A DNA stretch of 64,000 nt from assembly GCA_013397075.1 (NCBI GenBank), contig VWZS01000159.1, positions 620,001 through 684,000 of the forward strand, written 5' to 3'. This DNA is from Rhabdornis inornatus (lineage: Eukaryota > Chordata > Aves > Passeriformes > Rhabdornithidae). Below, in pieces: positions 13,401 through 24,157 of this stretch. A program made the translations under genes and the position numbers. How positions within the stretch are numbered: the stretch's first letter is position 1; each line of letters opens with the position of its first letter. Under the pieces are notes generated by a model. The model did not search any database. It worked only from the letters and a program-made list of their open reading frames with translations, and was not told where the DNA came from.

Positions 13401-16400
13401 ACTACAGAAAAGTTCAGAATAAAAAATAAAATAAGACACCACTATTTAATTTCAGTATCTAGAATTATAAATACTGGGGGAAAACATCCTTCAAATCCTC
13501 TTACGTAATTAAGAAATACCCACTCCCAAATTTAAGATAACTATTTTTGTAAATGTGCTTTTCCCCAAGTAAACCCTAGAAATCTTAACATGTATTAATC
13601 AAGCACAGACACATCTGATGAAGGGAATCATTCTGAAGCTTGTACAAAACAAAGGAAAATAACAGATGGACAGGGACAAAAATCTTTTGTCAATGAAACA
13701 AGTAATTCCTTGGACTGTACTAAATTGACCATGGGCTTTTGTATCCCTGAAATAATCTCAGTAGAAAGGCTCTGAATGCAGTAAACTAAGGCAATGTGTG
13801 GTAATTTCAGATCAATAAGACTAAGGGAAAATAACTTGCTCCAGATATAGTTCATTCATAAGACAAAGGGACAATATACAGACAGCATTTCCAAAAGTTC
13901 TAACTTCAGCACAGCTGAAGTTTTTTTCATTCTAACAGAATAATGAGAATCTGACTTTGGGCTTTTATCAAAATTACTTAGTATAGCAAGTTAAGCCTTT
14001 AAACCTGGCAAATGTTTAGGTTAACCTCATATTTAATGCAAGTTAAGTGTTTTAAAACATTCTACTACTAAAAACACTTGGAAAGAATTGGCAGCTACAG
14101 GAACTTCTCAGCCTGCTTCACATTGTTCATGGGGTGAGACTTCTGGCAGGAGTGCTGCCCTTCCTGCACAGCATGCCCTACAACTTCCACTGGGATCACA
14201 TGCTGAGTTTGATTGTCTGATTACATTATCTCTTTCCAAAGTATTCTATTTTTAATTAGAGAAGACTGCTACACAATTATGAAATACCATTTCTGCAGTA
14301 AGTTACGTAACTGATCTGCTCAGGGACAAGAGCTCCTGCTGTTCAGGACTCATTTACAACCCTCAGCATTAAGTGGTGTTAGTTCTGGGCAGCTGCTGCA
14401 GCAGAGGTAACATATCTGAAGAACAGGCAAGTTGTTGCACAGGAGAACCAATTCATACCTGGTTCCTTGATTTTGGTAAAAATTTCTAGTTTCCATTACC
14501 CCAAATATACTCTTGGCTTTTTACAGAGGTTAAAGGATACAACAGGCTTTCAAATTGGCTTCAAAGATCATTATCAGTCTCTCATATTCCAAGATACTTA
14601 CAGCTCCAAGGGATGGTTCAAACCTTCCCGTGGCCATTTTAGCAACATAACTGACAAAAGTGGAGATAACCCCTGAAAAAGAGAAATTATTACTGGAAAT
14701 GATGGCAGCAATGCAGACCAGCATCAGAATGTACAAATTAACTGTCATCTTTTGTCACAAAAGGTCCAAGAGATTGTATTAAGAGCTACTTTATTTTGGT
14801 AGTAAAGCAGGAATTAAAACCAGATACAATTTTATCATATTTCAAAGCCCAGTATCTTAAACCCACCAAAAATCTATACAACATCAAAGTAGTATTGGCT
14901 TTAGTATAAAGCAATATGTGGGACTGAACAATGGCCATCTGTCATCATCTATCTATTAACCAAGCACACACTTTACTTGTATGAACATGCATTTATATTT
15001 TTTAAGTGTTGTAAATATATATATTTAACATTACCAGCAGAAAGATATACTGCAATGAACTGCTCACAGCCCAGAAGAGAGACAATGCTGCTGGAGAAGC
15101 TCCATAGGACATACATATTTGCTGCCATGTGGAAGAGAGAGAAGTGACTAAATGTAGAGAGCAGCATGGGAGAACACAGGGCTCCTACAAAACAGAAAAG
15201 CAATGAAGTCAGTATTTTAATTTGCTTCAACTCACACATCATGTAGACTAGAAATTTATCATGAGACATACAGACTAATTATGCCTAGATTCTCAAATAC
15301 AAGCTACGTAATAAACCCAGCAATGGAACAAATTTCAAATTCCAAGCAATGCCTTTTGGAAATGTAGAACATACACCCCAAAGATATGCAAGCTGTAATA
15401 AGAGTCTTAGTTACCTACTGGAGATTGTTTCACAGAAAACATTATCTTGTAACATGTGTCCTATGGGTATTTTATTTATATATGTATATGGTGAAGGATT
15501 TTTAATACATGACCAGCCATATAAAACGAATTTGCAACAGAGATGAGCTCGGAGAAAAAACAGTTTTCCTTTTTGAAAAATCTATTGGCTCTCCTCACTG
15601 AAACGGCAGTCTTGAAAATGCAAACAATCAAATTAGCAGGTTTGAAGGTCAACATTATTTAAAATAGGAGTGTTTGGGGCAATATGCTCAGATCTGGGTA
15701 GCAGATATCTTTAGCTTTGGAGTGTGTGGGGGAACTGGTTGAGTTTTCACATTTTCAGCAGAAATTAAGAGGATAACAGGAAGTACCTTCCAAACACATT
15801 TATCTCCTTGTCCTTTTAATTCTTTTCTCTGCTGTAGAAATGAAACCCCATTTTTCTGCCACCAAATATTACTAAATTCTTTCCCTAGGTTAATATCTTC
15901 AACACATTTCACACACAGTGAAAGCTAAGTTGGTGCTTGGGTTCATTTGGGTTTTCTTAATGTGACTCAAAGCACAGCTTTGAAGCAAGGACTCTGTACA
16001 CAGCCTACAGACTAATGCTTGCCTACTGATGAAAGCACACATGCATGTGACTGATGATGGTTCTATCTGCATCCCACAGAACATTAAAGGGGGAAATAGT
16101 CACATTTGAGTCCAGTTTATGAATGGCATTATGTAGTACAGTTTATTTCCCTCCTTTGCTGAATGGCCGGATTTGCACTCTGTCCAAGAAAGCAATTTGG
16201 CTGAGGTCACTGGGAAGAGCAACTCTCACCTTCATTCAGGCAGGAGCTGCATCCCACTGCATGCAGGAAAAGGTGAGATAGCAGGCAACAGTTTTGATGT
16301 TGCAATATTTAGAAAAGCACCAGTTTGTTTTAAAAAATCAGATCCATTACTCCTAACATTCTCCCCCTTTCCTGCCTAGATGGAAAAATGTATTTGGGCA

Positions 16401-19400
16401 TGACTGAGATTGCCTGTGGATGATGGAGCTCTAAGTAAGCCATGTGCCACCTGAGCCATCTGCAGTGTCATCAGAGGTTCTATTACATCTCTGTGTAGGA
16501 AAGCCACCAAAATTATTGTTCACTTACTGGAGGATGGATTTGAGGTGAAATATGTAAACATAATCCGTCGCATGCCAGGCAGTCTCCACAAACAGAATAC
16601 AAAGACATTTGCAGCTATGATACCTATCAAGAGAGGAAAAGAAAGCATAAAAGCAAATTACAAATGTAATCCACCATAATGCTTACTGAAAGCAAGTATT
16701 TAAAAAAGCAGCTTGTAGAATTGTACTTTTTCTTCACAATTCTATTAAAAGCAATATGCACTTCTTACTTTGTATACAGTTTAGAAAAAGCAACGAAAAA
16801 TACTGAAAGCTACATTTCTATAGTGGAAGTCTTTCAGAAATATGACATTTAATTGCAACTGTTCTAACATACAGTGTAATGAATCCAACAGTCCAGAAAG
16901 ATCTGTGCTGAGAAGGTTCAAGTTATGGTTTCAAACTGCTACATTCAATTGCAGAGTCAATGAAACAGGAGCCAGCCAAGAGGTCCTATTTCCTGCCCCA
17001 CTTGCTGTTTTGCTCCAAATGTTTATTTCCAAATCTACTGCACAGTTGCATTTAACTGCACAAGAGAAGACTGGGGGAACCATACAAATACACTGTACAC
17101 ATCCTGTCCATTTCTGAGGGGGAGCTTTGGTTTTAAGAAAATTGTAAAGTTGAATTGGCATTGCTAGGGCATAATGACCTTTGGGAGATCAAACGCACAG
17201 CTTTTTACTTCACACATGTTATTGCAATCTTACCTTACTTTGAGTAAGATTATTGGAAATTGTAAATTATTGGAAACATAATGGAAATGTATTATGTCTT
17301 GTTTAAAGGGCCTTCTCTAGTTCTAGCCAAGCATTTAGGTATTCAAAATGTTTTATAACTGGAAATATTTGAGGTGAAAAAAACTGTTAAATGGCAGAGA
17401 AATAGCATTTAAGTAACCTTACACTAACAACCTGCTAATACAGATTCAGTAAATACTTAATGTAGAATATGAAGCAGGAGATAGGGCTCAGCTATTGGAT
17501 TTGAATCAAGTTCTCATCAAGTTTATTTCACACATTACATTTATCTTGGGGATTTCAGCTGGCATTAGGCTAACCAATCAAAATACATTATAACAAAAGT
17601 AAAACTCAAAGGCCTAATTTTTTGCTACTTTTCATATGTCATACTGCAAACATGTAATTATTAGGGAATTTAATTCTCACATTTCAGTGGAATATATACA
17701 CCCTATTTCTTCTAAAAGCATTTGCTTTTTTTCATAATTTGTGAGAAAAATATTGCTGGGGAGGGATTCTACTTAATCCTCCACACTCTCTCACACAGAT
17801 GCACAAGAACTTTTTAAAGGCATAAAAAAAATACTTTGTGAGAAGGAAGTGTAGCACAAATAGTGTATGTGCAGGTGTAAATTTACACATGCTTTGTGCC
17901 CAACAACCTAAACATGGTATGAAAGCCATCTGTTTTAATATACTGTACCTGTTTGCCATATTTCTCTTCCTGTGAATGTCTAATACTTGTAAGCTAACAC
18001 AAACCTGTCACAGTCCGCTGACCCTCAGTCAGGTTATTCCACCAGCTGTTAACCTGAAATAGAATTGTTGTCCATCAGTGCTACCATGAACCACTTGCAA
18101 TTTCAAAAAGAGCCATGTAAGCTCATATGTTTTTAAGAATAGAAAGCATTTGTTTGAAATCTGTGAAGTAAATAAATTTCAATTTTTTTTTTACTACTGA
18201 TTGCTTTAGCTTTTCAAGTTGACATTTCCTTACTGAAGAACAGCTATCTACCCTCCTTTTCATAAAATACCCCAATATGGATGAAGAATTTCTTCAAAAG
18301 AATGGGGTTATATCCTTTTACACAACTCCAATGAGTTTACCGTGCTTGCATTAAACAAAGATCTGGCCCATAATGCTGACTTTAGCAGATTAGCCAAAGT
18401 TAGCATACATCCTGCCTCGACTAAGCCTCACCCTAATGCTATCTAACATCACACCACCCACCTTTGAGTAATTCCACTTTTGTGCCAGGATCACTTTTGC
18501 AGAGGTGGCTCACAAGATGTGGAATCCATTCCCCCTTGCGTTCAGCTCACCCAGCCCTCCTCCAAGTTTAAAACCCCTGAAAAAGTTTATTTTGAGTGCA
18601 GTCAGCCCACAGACAATTGCACCCCCTTTCCCTTCCTCTGCTTTTGTTATCATTTTGGACATATATTTTGTTGCTACCTCAATGACCTTCCAACCATATC
18701 GATGGGGACCTCATAAAAATTATCTGCAGGTTGGAGGCAGGGGATGTAATGCTGTATGCAACAAAGTACTCACTATTTGACATCAAAGTAACAAATTCAT
18801 TGCATTTTTTGTTTAATTCTCTGGCACATAATTTTCTTCAGTATAAGAACACAGAATAGACATAGTTTTTCTAAAATACAAGGATTACATGGCCCCGAGA
18901 AACAACAGGGGGAATCCTGAACTCTTAGAAATATAATTTACCCATTGAAGATAGAGATTGGGAGTTTAAGCCTATTAACAACAGGGCAGTTTAGTTTTCT
19001 TTTTTGGATAGCTAATCACCAGATCTTCCCCTTCAGGTTTTGAAGGAAAACGAAAGTATAAAAGCATAATTATTTAAAAATATTAGGTGATGATCATCAT
19101 CTCCCCTGCAGTTCATATACACCAAGGTAGAAAGCATGCTGGGATAAAGGTAATTTTATTTCTAGCAGTTTTTACATGGTTCTGTGTTTCAGATTTTTGA
19201 CCAAGACAGTACTGGTAACACTAATGTTCTACATTTTGGTGAATGGTGTTTGCACAACATCAAGATCTTCTGCATTTCTCACTCTGCCACTGCAGGTTGC
19301 AACAGGCTGGAAGGCGACACAACCAAGCAGATGACCTGAACTAACCAGAGATATTCCCTATCAAATAATACCATCCCCCCAAAAGAGGGGATTTCAGGAG

Positions 19401-21423
19401 GTTTAATGTATTTTTCTCATGAACTGGTTGTGCACTGGTCTTTCCGCAGGACATGGTGAGTGACTTGTTTTCTTCTCTCTTCTCACACTTACTAAACAAT
19501 TTTTGGTGACTGTTCTATCTTTACCCCCAAGTTTTCTTGCTTTTCCTCTTTCCCTAGCACACTGGGGGTTTGTGGGGGCCGTGAGCAAGGAGCCACATGG
19601 AGCTCTGCTGTCCACCAGATTTATTTCACATGCCCATTTCCACAGCAGTGCTGGTGTGCACCACACACATTAGAAAAACACCTCCTGTGTGTCCTACCCA
19701 GGATCTCGAGCCTCTCCAGCTCCACGCTCAACCCTACTTCCCCTGCACAAGCAGACCTGAAAAAGTATCAAGCTTGGTCTATCGCAAGCCAGTATTAACC
19801 TTGAAACAAATGCAAACCATACATGAATGTTTAAGTTAGTTTTAAGTACACTTAATTAAAAACTAAATGACTGCTACTTTCGGGATGCCAACTAAATCTT
19901 GCAGCACTTACTGTCTTCTTGCTGCCCAAACTCAAAAGTACTTGTGTGGAAATGTCAGTTCTTAAAGTAAAAAAGCCCTCTAAAACCTCATGTTATTTTT
20001 AAGGGTTTAGAGGCTGAAAATCCAAATGCATTTCAGAAGCCAGAGCACTGAAAAGTCTAAAACATAAGATTGAGAATTGTATCTAGTTCTGTCTTCTGGG
20101 AATTCATGTTCACTTTTGAGAGCACTTAAGAAGAACATTTGTTGGGGAGTTTTTTATGGTGAAAAAGCAAATGCTACCTAGTTTACACAAACAAATTCCA
20201 CTACTGACCTCTTTTTCCTGCACTTCTGGATGAAGATGGTATTTTTCTCATTTTTCCATTATAACTTTTGCAGTGATAATTGAGCAACAGTTTTCTAGAA
20301 CTAATTCTATCAGTTTTCCTTGCAAGTCAACTTCTCTACTGTAATTTTTTGAGAAGCCAATATTTCTCCAAGTTCCAAATCCGACAAACCAGGACAAGTA
20401 TATGTTGTACAAGCGATGCTCACACCAGAGGAGAGATGCGGCTGTGCCTCGCAGCTCCGCAGGGACCCGCCCCTGTGCGAGCCCGGGCCTGGCTCTGTGT
20501 ACCTGCTTTCTGAAGTCGCCTCTCTTCTGCGGCCGCACTTTATCCATCCAGTCCGCTCGAGCTTCCTCAAAGTAGGTCTGGACGCGCGACTTGAGCGACT
20601 CATACTGCCAGATGGCAGCGGAGCCGAAGGCCGAGCCTGTGAACTGGGTGACACCGGACAAAGGCTCAGTGACCGCTGCACGCCGAGGCCCTGGCCCAGG
20701 CAGCCGGGCGCATCCCGGGCTAATGCCACACCCCGAGCGCTGCTAGCACGGCAAGCGGACCTGTGGCACCGCTGACCAGCGGGACTCACAGCATGACAGA
20801 GTCCTTAAGGCTGGAAAACACCTTTAGGAGCATTAAGCCCAAATGTCAAGCTGACACCATCACTGAGTTCACCATGCCCTCGAGTGTCACATCGCGTGTT
20901 CTTTGAACACTTTCAGGGATGGGGACTCCACCACTGCTCTGGGCAGCCTGTTTCAACGCTTTACAACCATTTCTGCTCTTTTTTTGCCCCCAACATCTAA
21001 TCTAAATCTCTCCTTGCGCATCTTGAGGCCATTTCCTCAGGTTTACTGAATGTTCAGTGTCACGGGATGATGCTTTATCAAAAACGTTCACAAACAAAAC
21101 TGTCAAATTAATAACTAAGTTCACCGAAATGGAATGAAACTGGGATACCTTTACAGTATTTCCATTGATTAAGCTGAAGTTATTTTGTAGCTCAGTACAA
21201 CGCCACAGTATCTGGCTAACAANCTCGGGCCGCGGCCGCGCCCGGCGGAAACCCCGCCGCGGCTGCAGGAGCAGCAGCGCCAGCCTGCGGGGGAAACACG
21301 CCGACCATCAGCACCGCCCGCCCTAACTGCCTCTTCCCTCCCTTACCCTCCCCGTCCCGAGCCGTGCCGGCGATACCTGTGCGGCCGCGGACCCGCGGCG
21401 CGGGCCCAGCACGGCCACGCCAT
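10292..21423 (-). CDS. PARL: PARL, presenilin-associated rhomboid-like protease (gene span, coding exons)
   Basis: PARL is an inner mitochondrial membrane serine protease of the rhomboid family that cleaves PINK1, PGAM5 and other substrates within the membrane. Nine or more coding exons are readable on the minus strand, each with GT-AG borders and matching phase. In order they carry a short MAW start, the LVKPLLFAVG segment, SAAIWQYESLKSRVQ, VNSWWNNL, the TM segment ending RRIMFTYFTSNPSS, CSPMLLSTFSHFSLFHMAAN, FVSYVAKMATGRFEPSLGA, the active-site serine in GASGAIM, the active-site histidine in FDHAAHLGG, and WYVTYGHELIWKNREPLVK. Both catalytic residues (human S277 and H335) are present, so the gene looks functional. 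The anomaly is exon order: exon 2 (21,964 to about 22,087) lies upstream of exon 1 on this strand, outside this span, because of a misassembly. Introns hold no other recognised gene; one CR1 tail lies between exons 3 and 1. Confidence 0.95.
11271..11368 (-). CDS. PARL: PARL exon with catalytic histidine
   Basis: The 98-base exon begins after TTTCTAG and ends at GTAAG. It reads ALKAIIAFDTAGLALGW, then RLFDHAAHLGGALFG. The second histidine of the HAAH pair corresponds to human H335, the general base of the rhomboid Ser-His dyad. Confidence 0.95.
13162..13263 (-). CDS. PARL: PARL exon with catalytic serine
   Basis: The 102-base exon (34 codons, phase 0 at both ends) lies between TTTGCAG and GTAAGT. 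It starts SGAIMTVLAAVCTK; with the preceding exon this restores the rhomboid motif GASG, whose serine is the nucleophile. It continues through the membrane segment LAIILLPMFTFTAGS. Confidence 0.95.
14602..14672 (-). CDS. PARL: PARL exon FVSYVAKMATGRFEPSLGA
   Basis: The 71-base exon completes a split glycine codon, reads VISTFVSYVAKMATGRFEPS and LGA, and ends at GTAAGTA. It matches the vertebrate PARL membrane segment just before the active-site serine. Confidence 0.94.
15035..15184 (-). CDS. PARL: PARL exon with rhomboid HxxxN motif
   Basis: The 150-base exon reads LCSPMLLSTFSHFSLFHMAA and onward to YLSAG. The HxxxN pattern in FHMAAN is the oxyanion-region motif of rhomboids. The acceptor is TTTTGTAG and the donor GTAATG. 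Near-identity to mammalian PARL makes this the clearest exon. Confidence 0.96.
16528..16623 (-). CDS. PARL: PARL exon, first core membrane helix
   Basis: The 96-base exon after CTTGATAG completes a glycine codon, reads IIAANVFVFCLWRLPGMRRI and then MFTYFTSNPSS, and ends with a split codon at GTAAGTG. It corresponds to the helix and loop that precede CSPMLLSTF. Confidence 0.94.
18005..18053 (-). CDS. PARL: PARL short exon VNSWWNNLTEGQRTVT
   Basis: The 49-base exon lies between CTATTTCAG and the weaker donor GTTTGTG. It reads VNSWWNNLTEGQRTVT plus one base and matches the human stretch around NKWWNNLSDGQRTVT. It was found from context, since it is too short for a simple open-frame search. Confidence 0.93.
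20503..20643 (-). CDS. PARL: PARL exon 3
   Basis: The 141-base exon (47 codons, phase 0) starts after CACCCAG with FTGSAFGSAAIWQYESLKSR, continues VQTYFEEARADWMDKVRPQK and ends RGDFRKQ before GTACAC. It matches the human matrix-side segment nearly residue for residue. The GC-rich base composition extends into its flanks. Confidence 0.95.
20797..21045 (-). mobile_element. CR1 LINE 3' tail fragment
   Basis: Read on the plus strand, it begins with a degraded reverse tail (agagtccttaaggctgg) and continues with ggggactccaccactgctct, gggcagcctgtttcaacgct and cttgaggccatttcctcagg. All are reverse-complement CR1 3'-end phrases. The last 94 bases recur at 21,569-21,662 because of the assembly duplication. 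Confidence 0.88.
20952..21222. repeat. Direct duplication, copy 1 (271 bp)
   Basis: This block recurs at 21,569-21,839 with an offset of 617 bases and no difference that I could see. Copy 1 ends exactly at the N at 21,223 and copy 2 begins right after the N at 21,568. That is the signature of unmerged overlapping contig ends rather than of a biological repeat. Confidence 0.92.
21377..21423 (-). CDS. PARL: PARL exon 1 (misplaced in the assembly)
   Basis: The ATG at 21,421-21,423 opens MAWPCWARAAGPRPH and then a donor GTATCG. The MAW start and the short length fit the start of vertebrate PARL, where a mitochondrial targeting sequence is expected. The exon lies in a 345-bp fragment (21,223-21,567) bounded by single Ns on both sides, downstream of exon 2 on the coding strand. 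That order is impossible for a normal gene. The identification is weaker than for the other exons because this region is poorly conserved. Confidence 0.6.
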
Positions 21424-21568
21424 GTTGGCGCCTCCCCGAGCGCTTCCGGGGCAGCCGGGCGACATCTTCCCGCCGATGGCGGCGGAGCCGCTCGGTCACC
21501 TCATGGCAGAGGGCGGGCGCGGCTCCCCGCGGCTCCTGGGCCGCTCCGCATGGCGGGGGGGGGGGGGN

Positions 21569-21839
21569 TTCAACGCTTTACAACCATTTCTGCTCTTTTT
21601 TTGCCCCCAACATCTAATCTAAATCTCTCCTTGCGCATCTTGAGGCCATTTCCTCAGGTTTACTGAATGTTCAGTGTCACGGGATGATGCTTTATCAAAA
21701 ACGTTCACAAACAAAACTGTCAAATTAATAACTAAGTTCACCGAAATGGAATGAAACTGGGATACCTTTACAGTATTTCCATTGATTAAGCTGAAGTTAT
21801 TTTGTAGCTCAGTACAACGCCACAGTATCTGGCTAACAA
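21569..21839. repeat. Direct duplication, copy 2 (271 bp)
   Basis: Second copy of the block at 20,952-21,222. It contains the same CR1 remnant followed by the same unique AT-rich sequence, and continues without a break into the CpG-rich sequence holding PARL exon 2. Confidence 0.92.
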
Positions 21840-21963
21840 CCCTGCGTTAACTCTGAGAAGCGAAGCGCAGGAAGGGAGCGTTGCCCTGAGACAGACGGAA
21901 TATGCTCCTCACCGACCCGCTCCCCCAGCCGGGCACAGCACCCGGCCCGCAGGAGCCACTTAC

Positions 21964-22087
21964 CCCTACGGCGAACAGGAGCGGCTTCACCAGGCGGCGC
22001 GGCGAGGGGCGGCCGGCGGCCGCGGTGGGAGACGGCGGGCAGAGGCTGCGGCGCGGGGGCGGCGGGACGGGCCGCGCCTCGGCGGCA
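21964..22087 (-). CDS. PARL: PARL exon 2 (3' part, 5' border unresolved)
   Basis: On the minus strand this reads PSPRRLVKPLLFAVG and ends at a strong donor GTAAGT (21,958-21,963). Human PARL has PSP..I.SLIKPLFFTVG at the same point, and the phase joins exactly to exon 3 (FTGSAFG). Upstream residues are proline- and arginine-rich and do not align. An N at 22,088 breaks the frame, so the acceptor cannot be placed. Confidence 0.75.
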
Positions 22088-22273
22088 NGGCTCCCGGTGC
22101 CGCCGCCGGAGCTCAGCAGGCAGCGCCGCCGGGTCAAAGCCCCCCGGGGCCGCCATGTCGGGTGGGTGGTGCCTGCTCTGCCGCCATGATGAGCGTGGCA
22201 GCGCCTTCGCCGTCACGGCCGCCTTGGTGAGCAGCGTGTGAGCAGCGCCGTGGAGTCAGGGGCTGCCGTCGTT

Positions 22274-23240
22274 TCACAGAATCACAGAATATGCTGAGTT
22301 GGACGGGACCCACAGGGCTCATCGAGTCCCACTGATGTGCGGAGAAACACTCTATAACTCACAAAAATAAGTTATAAGAGTAGGTNCTTTTCCTGTTTTG
22401 CAAGCACCATAGATTATAGCTGACAATATAGTCTTGTCATTCCCCTTTTCTATTAAAATATTCTTAATTCCCCATTTCTCTATTTCACCACTGCTGGCTC
22501 CGCACAGGACCATCCCTAAGAATCCCACCATGTACCCCTGAGTGTTGTCTGAATGCTCCTTGAACTCTGTCATCCGTGGTAATGTGGCTACTTCCTTGGA
22601 GAGCCTATTCCAGTGCTCAGCCACCCTCTAAATAAAGAACCTTTTTCTAATATCCAACCTAAAGCTGCCCTGCCACAACTTCAGGCCATTCCCTTGGGTC
22701 CTGTGTCTGGTCACCACAGCTCCGTGCCTGCCCCTCCTCTTTCCCTCACGAGGAAGTTGCAGACTGCAATGAGGTCTCCCCTCAGTCTCCTCCAGGTTGA
22801 ATAGACCAAGTGTTCTCAGCCTCTTCTCAAATGGCTTCGCAAGGCTCCTCTCCATCCTCTCCTCTATCTCTCCTTTGGACACTTTCAAATAGCTCAATGC
22901 CTTTTTTATATTATGGTGCCCAAAACTCCTCCCTCAAGATGAGGCCATCTCTGAGCAGAGCAGACTGGAACAATCCCCACCCTGGCCCGACTGGCAATGC
23001 TGTGCCTGCTGCCCCCAGGACATAGTTGGCCCTTCTGTTTGCCAGGGCACTGCTGATTCATATTCAACTTGCCATTGACCAGGACCTCCAGGCCCCTTTC
23101 CACAATACTGCTTTCCAGTGTCTTGTTCCCCAGTTTGTAGGTACATTGGGGCTGTCCAATCCTCGGTGCAGAATCCAGCGCCCTCCTTTTTAAAACTTAA
23201 CACACTTGGTGATTGTCCAAGCCCTCTAATTTATTGAAGT
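22274..23240 (-). mobile_element. CR1 LINE 3' part, minus orientation
   Basis: The plus strand starts with cacagaatcacagaat, the reverse complement of the CR1 terminal repeat. It continues through CR1 phrases such as cagcctcttctcaaatggct, caatgaggtctcccctcag, tggtcaccacagctccgtg and aggacctccaggcccctttc. The length of about 970 bp makes it one of the longer pieces here. An N at 22,386 interrupts it. No intact reverse-transcriptase frame remains. Confidence 0.9.
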
Positions 23241-23589
23241 CTCTCTGCAGGGCTGATTTATGGTACTGTTCTCTAGAAGCCTTAAGGAATAGGCAGAGCC
23301 TAATTCTTCCTAACCTGAAGCAGCCAAGGAGGCAAGGTGGAGGCTGGAGCTGCTACCTCAGCATTGCCTTGCTCCGTGTGTGGTTCCACATCACCCTGCC
23401 ACTCCTCAGCACCTTCCCTCCCTGGGCTCCTCTACCCTGCCCTGCCACACCTCACCTCACGTCACGTCACCTCACCTCTCTCCCGGGCTGCTCCAGCAAA
23501 GGGCTGCTGGATGATCAGATTCCCACCCCACCACCTCCTTCCAGGCTCTTCCCTGTATCTATATCAAGAATAGTTTAACCAGCAGGACC

Positions 23590-24157
23590 AGAGAACTGAT
23601 CATCCCCTGTACTCGGCATGGGTGAAGCCATGCCTTGAGTTCTGCATGCAGGTTTGGGCCCCTCACTTTAAAAAGGACATTGAGGTGCTGGAGTGTGTCC
23701 AGCAAAGGGCACCACGGCTTGTGAGAGATTTAGAAAACTTGTATTATGAGGAGTGGCTGAGGGAGCTGGGGTTGTTTTGTCTCCAGGGGCTCAGGAGGGA
23801 CCTCCTTGCTCTGTACAACTCCCTGGCAGGAGGCTGTAGTAGACATGGGGCCCCTTCTGCCCCATCTCTACTTCTGCCCCAGTCTCTTCTGCCCTGTCTG
23901 CAGTGAGAGGACCAGAGGAAATGGCTTTAACCTGAGGTAGAATCAGATTAAATATTAGAAACATATTTTTCCCTGTTCAGGAGTTCAGGCATCAGAACAG
24001 ACTGCCAAGGAAGTGGTGGAGGTGCTCAAAAGGCATCTGGACCTGGTACTGGGTGATGTGGTCTAATGGCTTAGGGGTACAGTAGCAGTGCTGGGTGAAC
24101 AGTTGGGCTGGATGATCTGAAAGGTCTCTTTCAACCCTGGTGATTCTATGATTCTGT
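23590..24157 (+). mobile_element. CR1 LINE 3' part, plus orientation
   Basis: Recognisable CR1 3'-end text runs from tgatcatcccctgtactcgg through gagtgtgtccagcaaagggc, gctgagggagctggggttgt and ctctgtacaactccctggca to tggtgattctatgattctgt. The element ends in the ATTCTATG terminal repeat. With the minus-strand CR1 next to it, the two elements point away from each other. Confidence 0.92.

Larger units (their letters stand above)
21223..22260. promoter_or_regulatory. PARL: CpG island fragments at the PARL 5' end
   Basis: Two CG-rich blocks (21,223-21,567 and about 21,840-22,260) are separated by AT-rich duplicated sequence. Together they probably form one CpG-island promoter broken by assembly. 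A run of about 13 G next to the N at 21,568 suggests sequence dropout in GC-rich DNA. Confidence 0.65.

Noticed and set aside
23622..23906. Plus-strand 94-codon frame with GLFCLQGLRRDLLALYNSL
   Set aside because: It is the translated 3' region of a CR1 element, downstream of its reverse transcriptase, and not a host gene.
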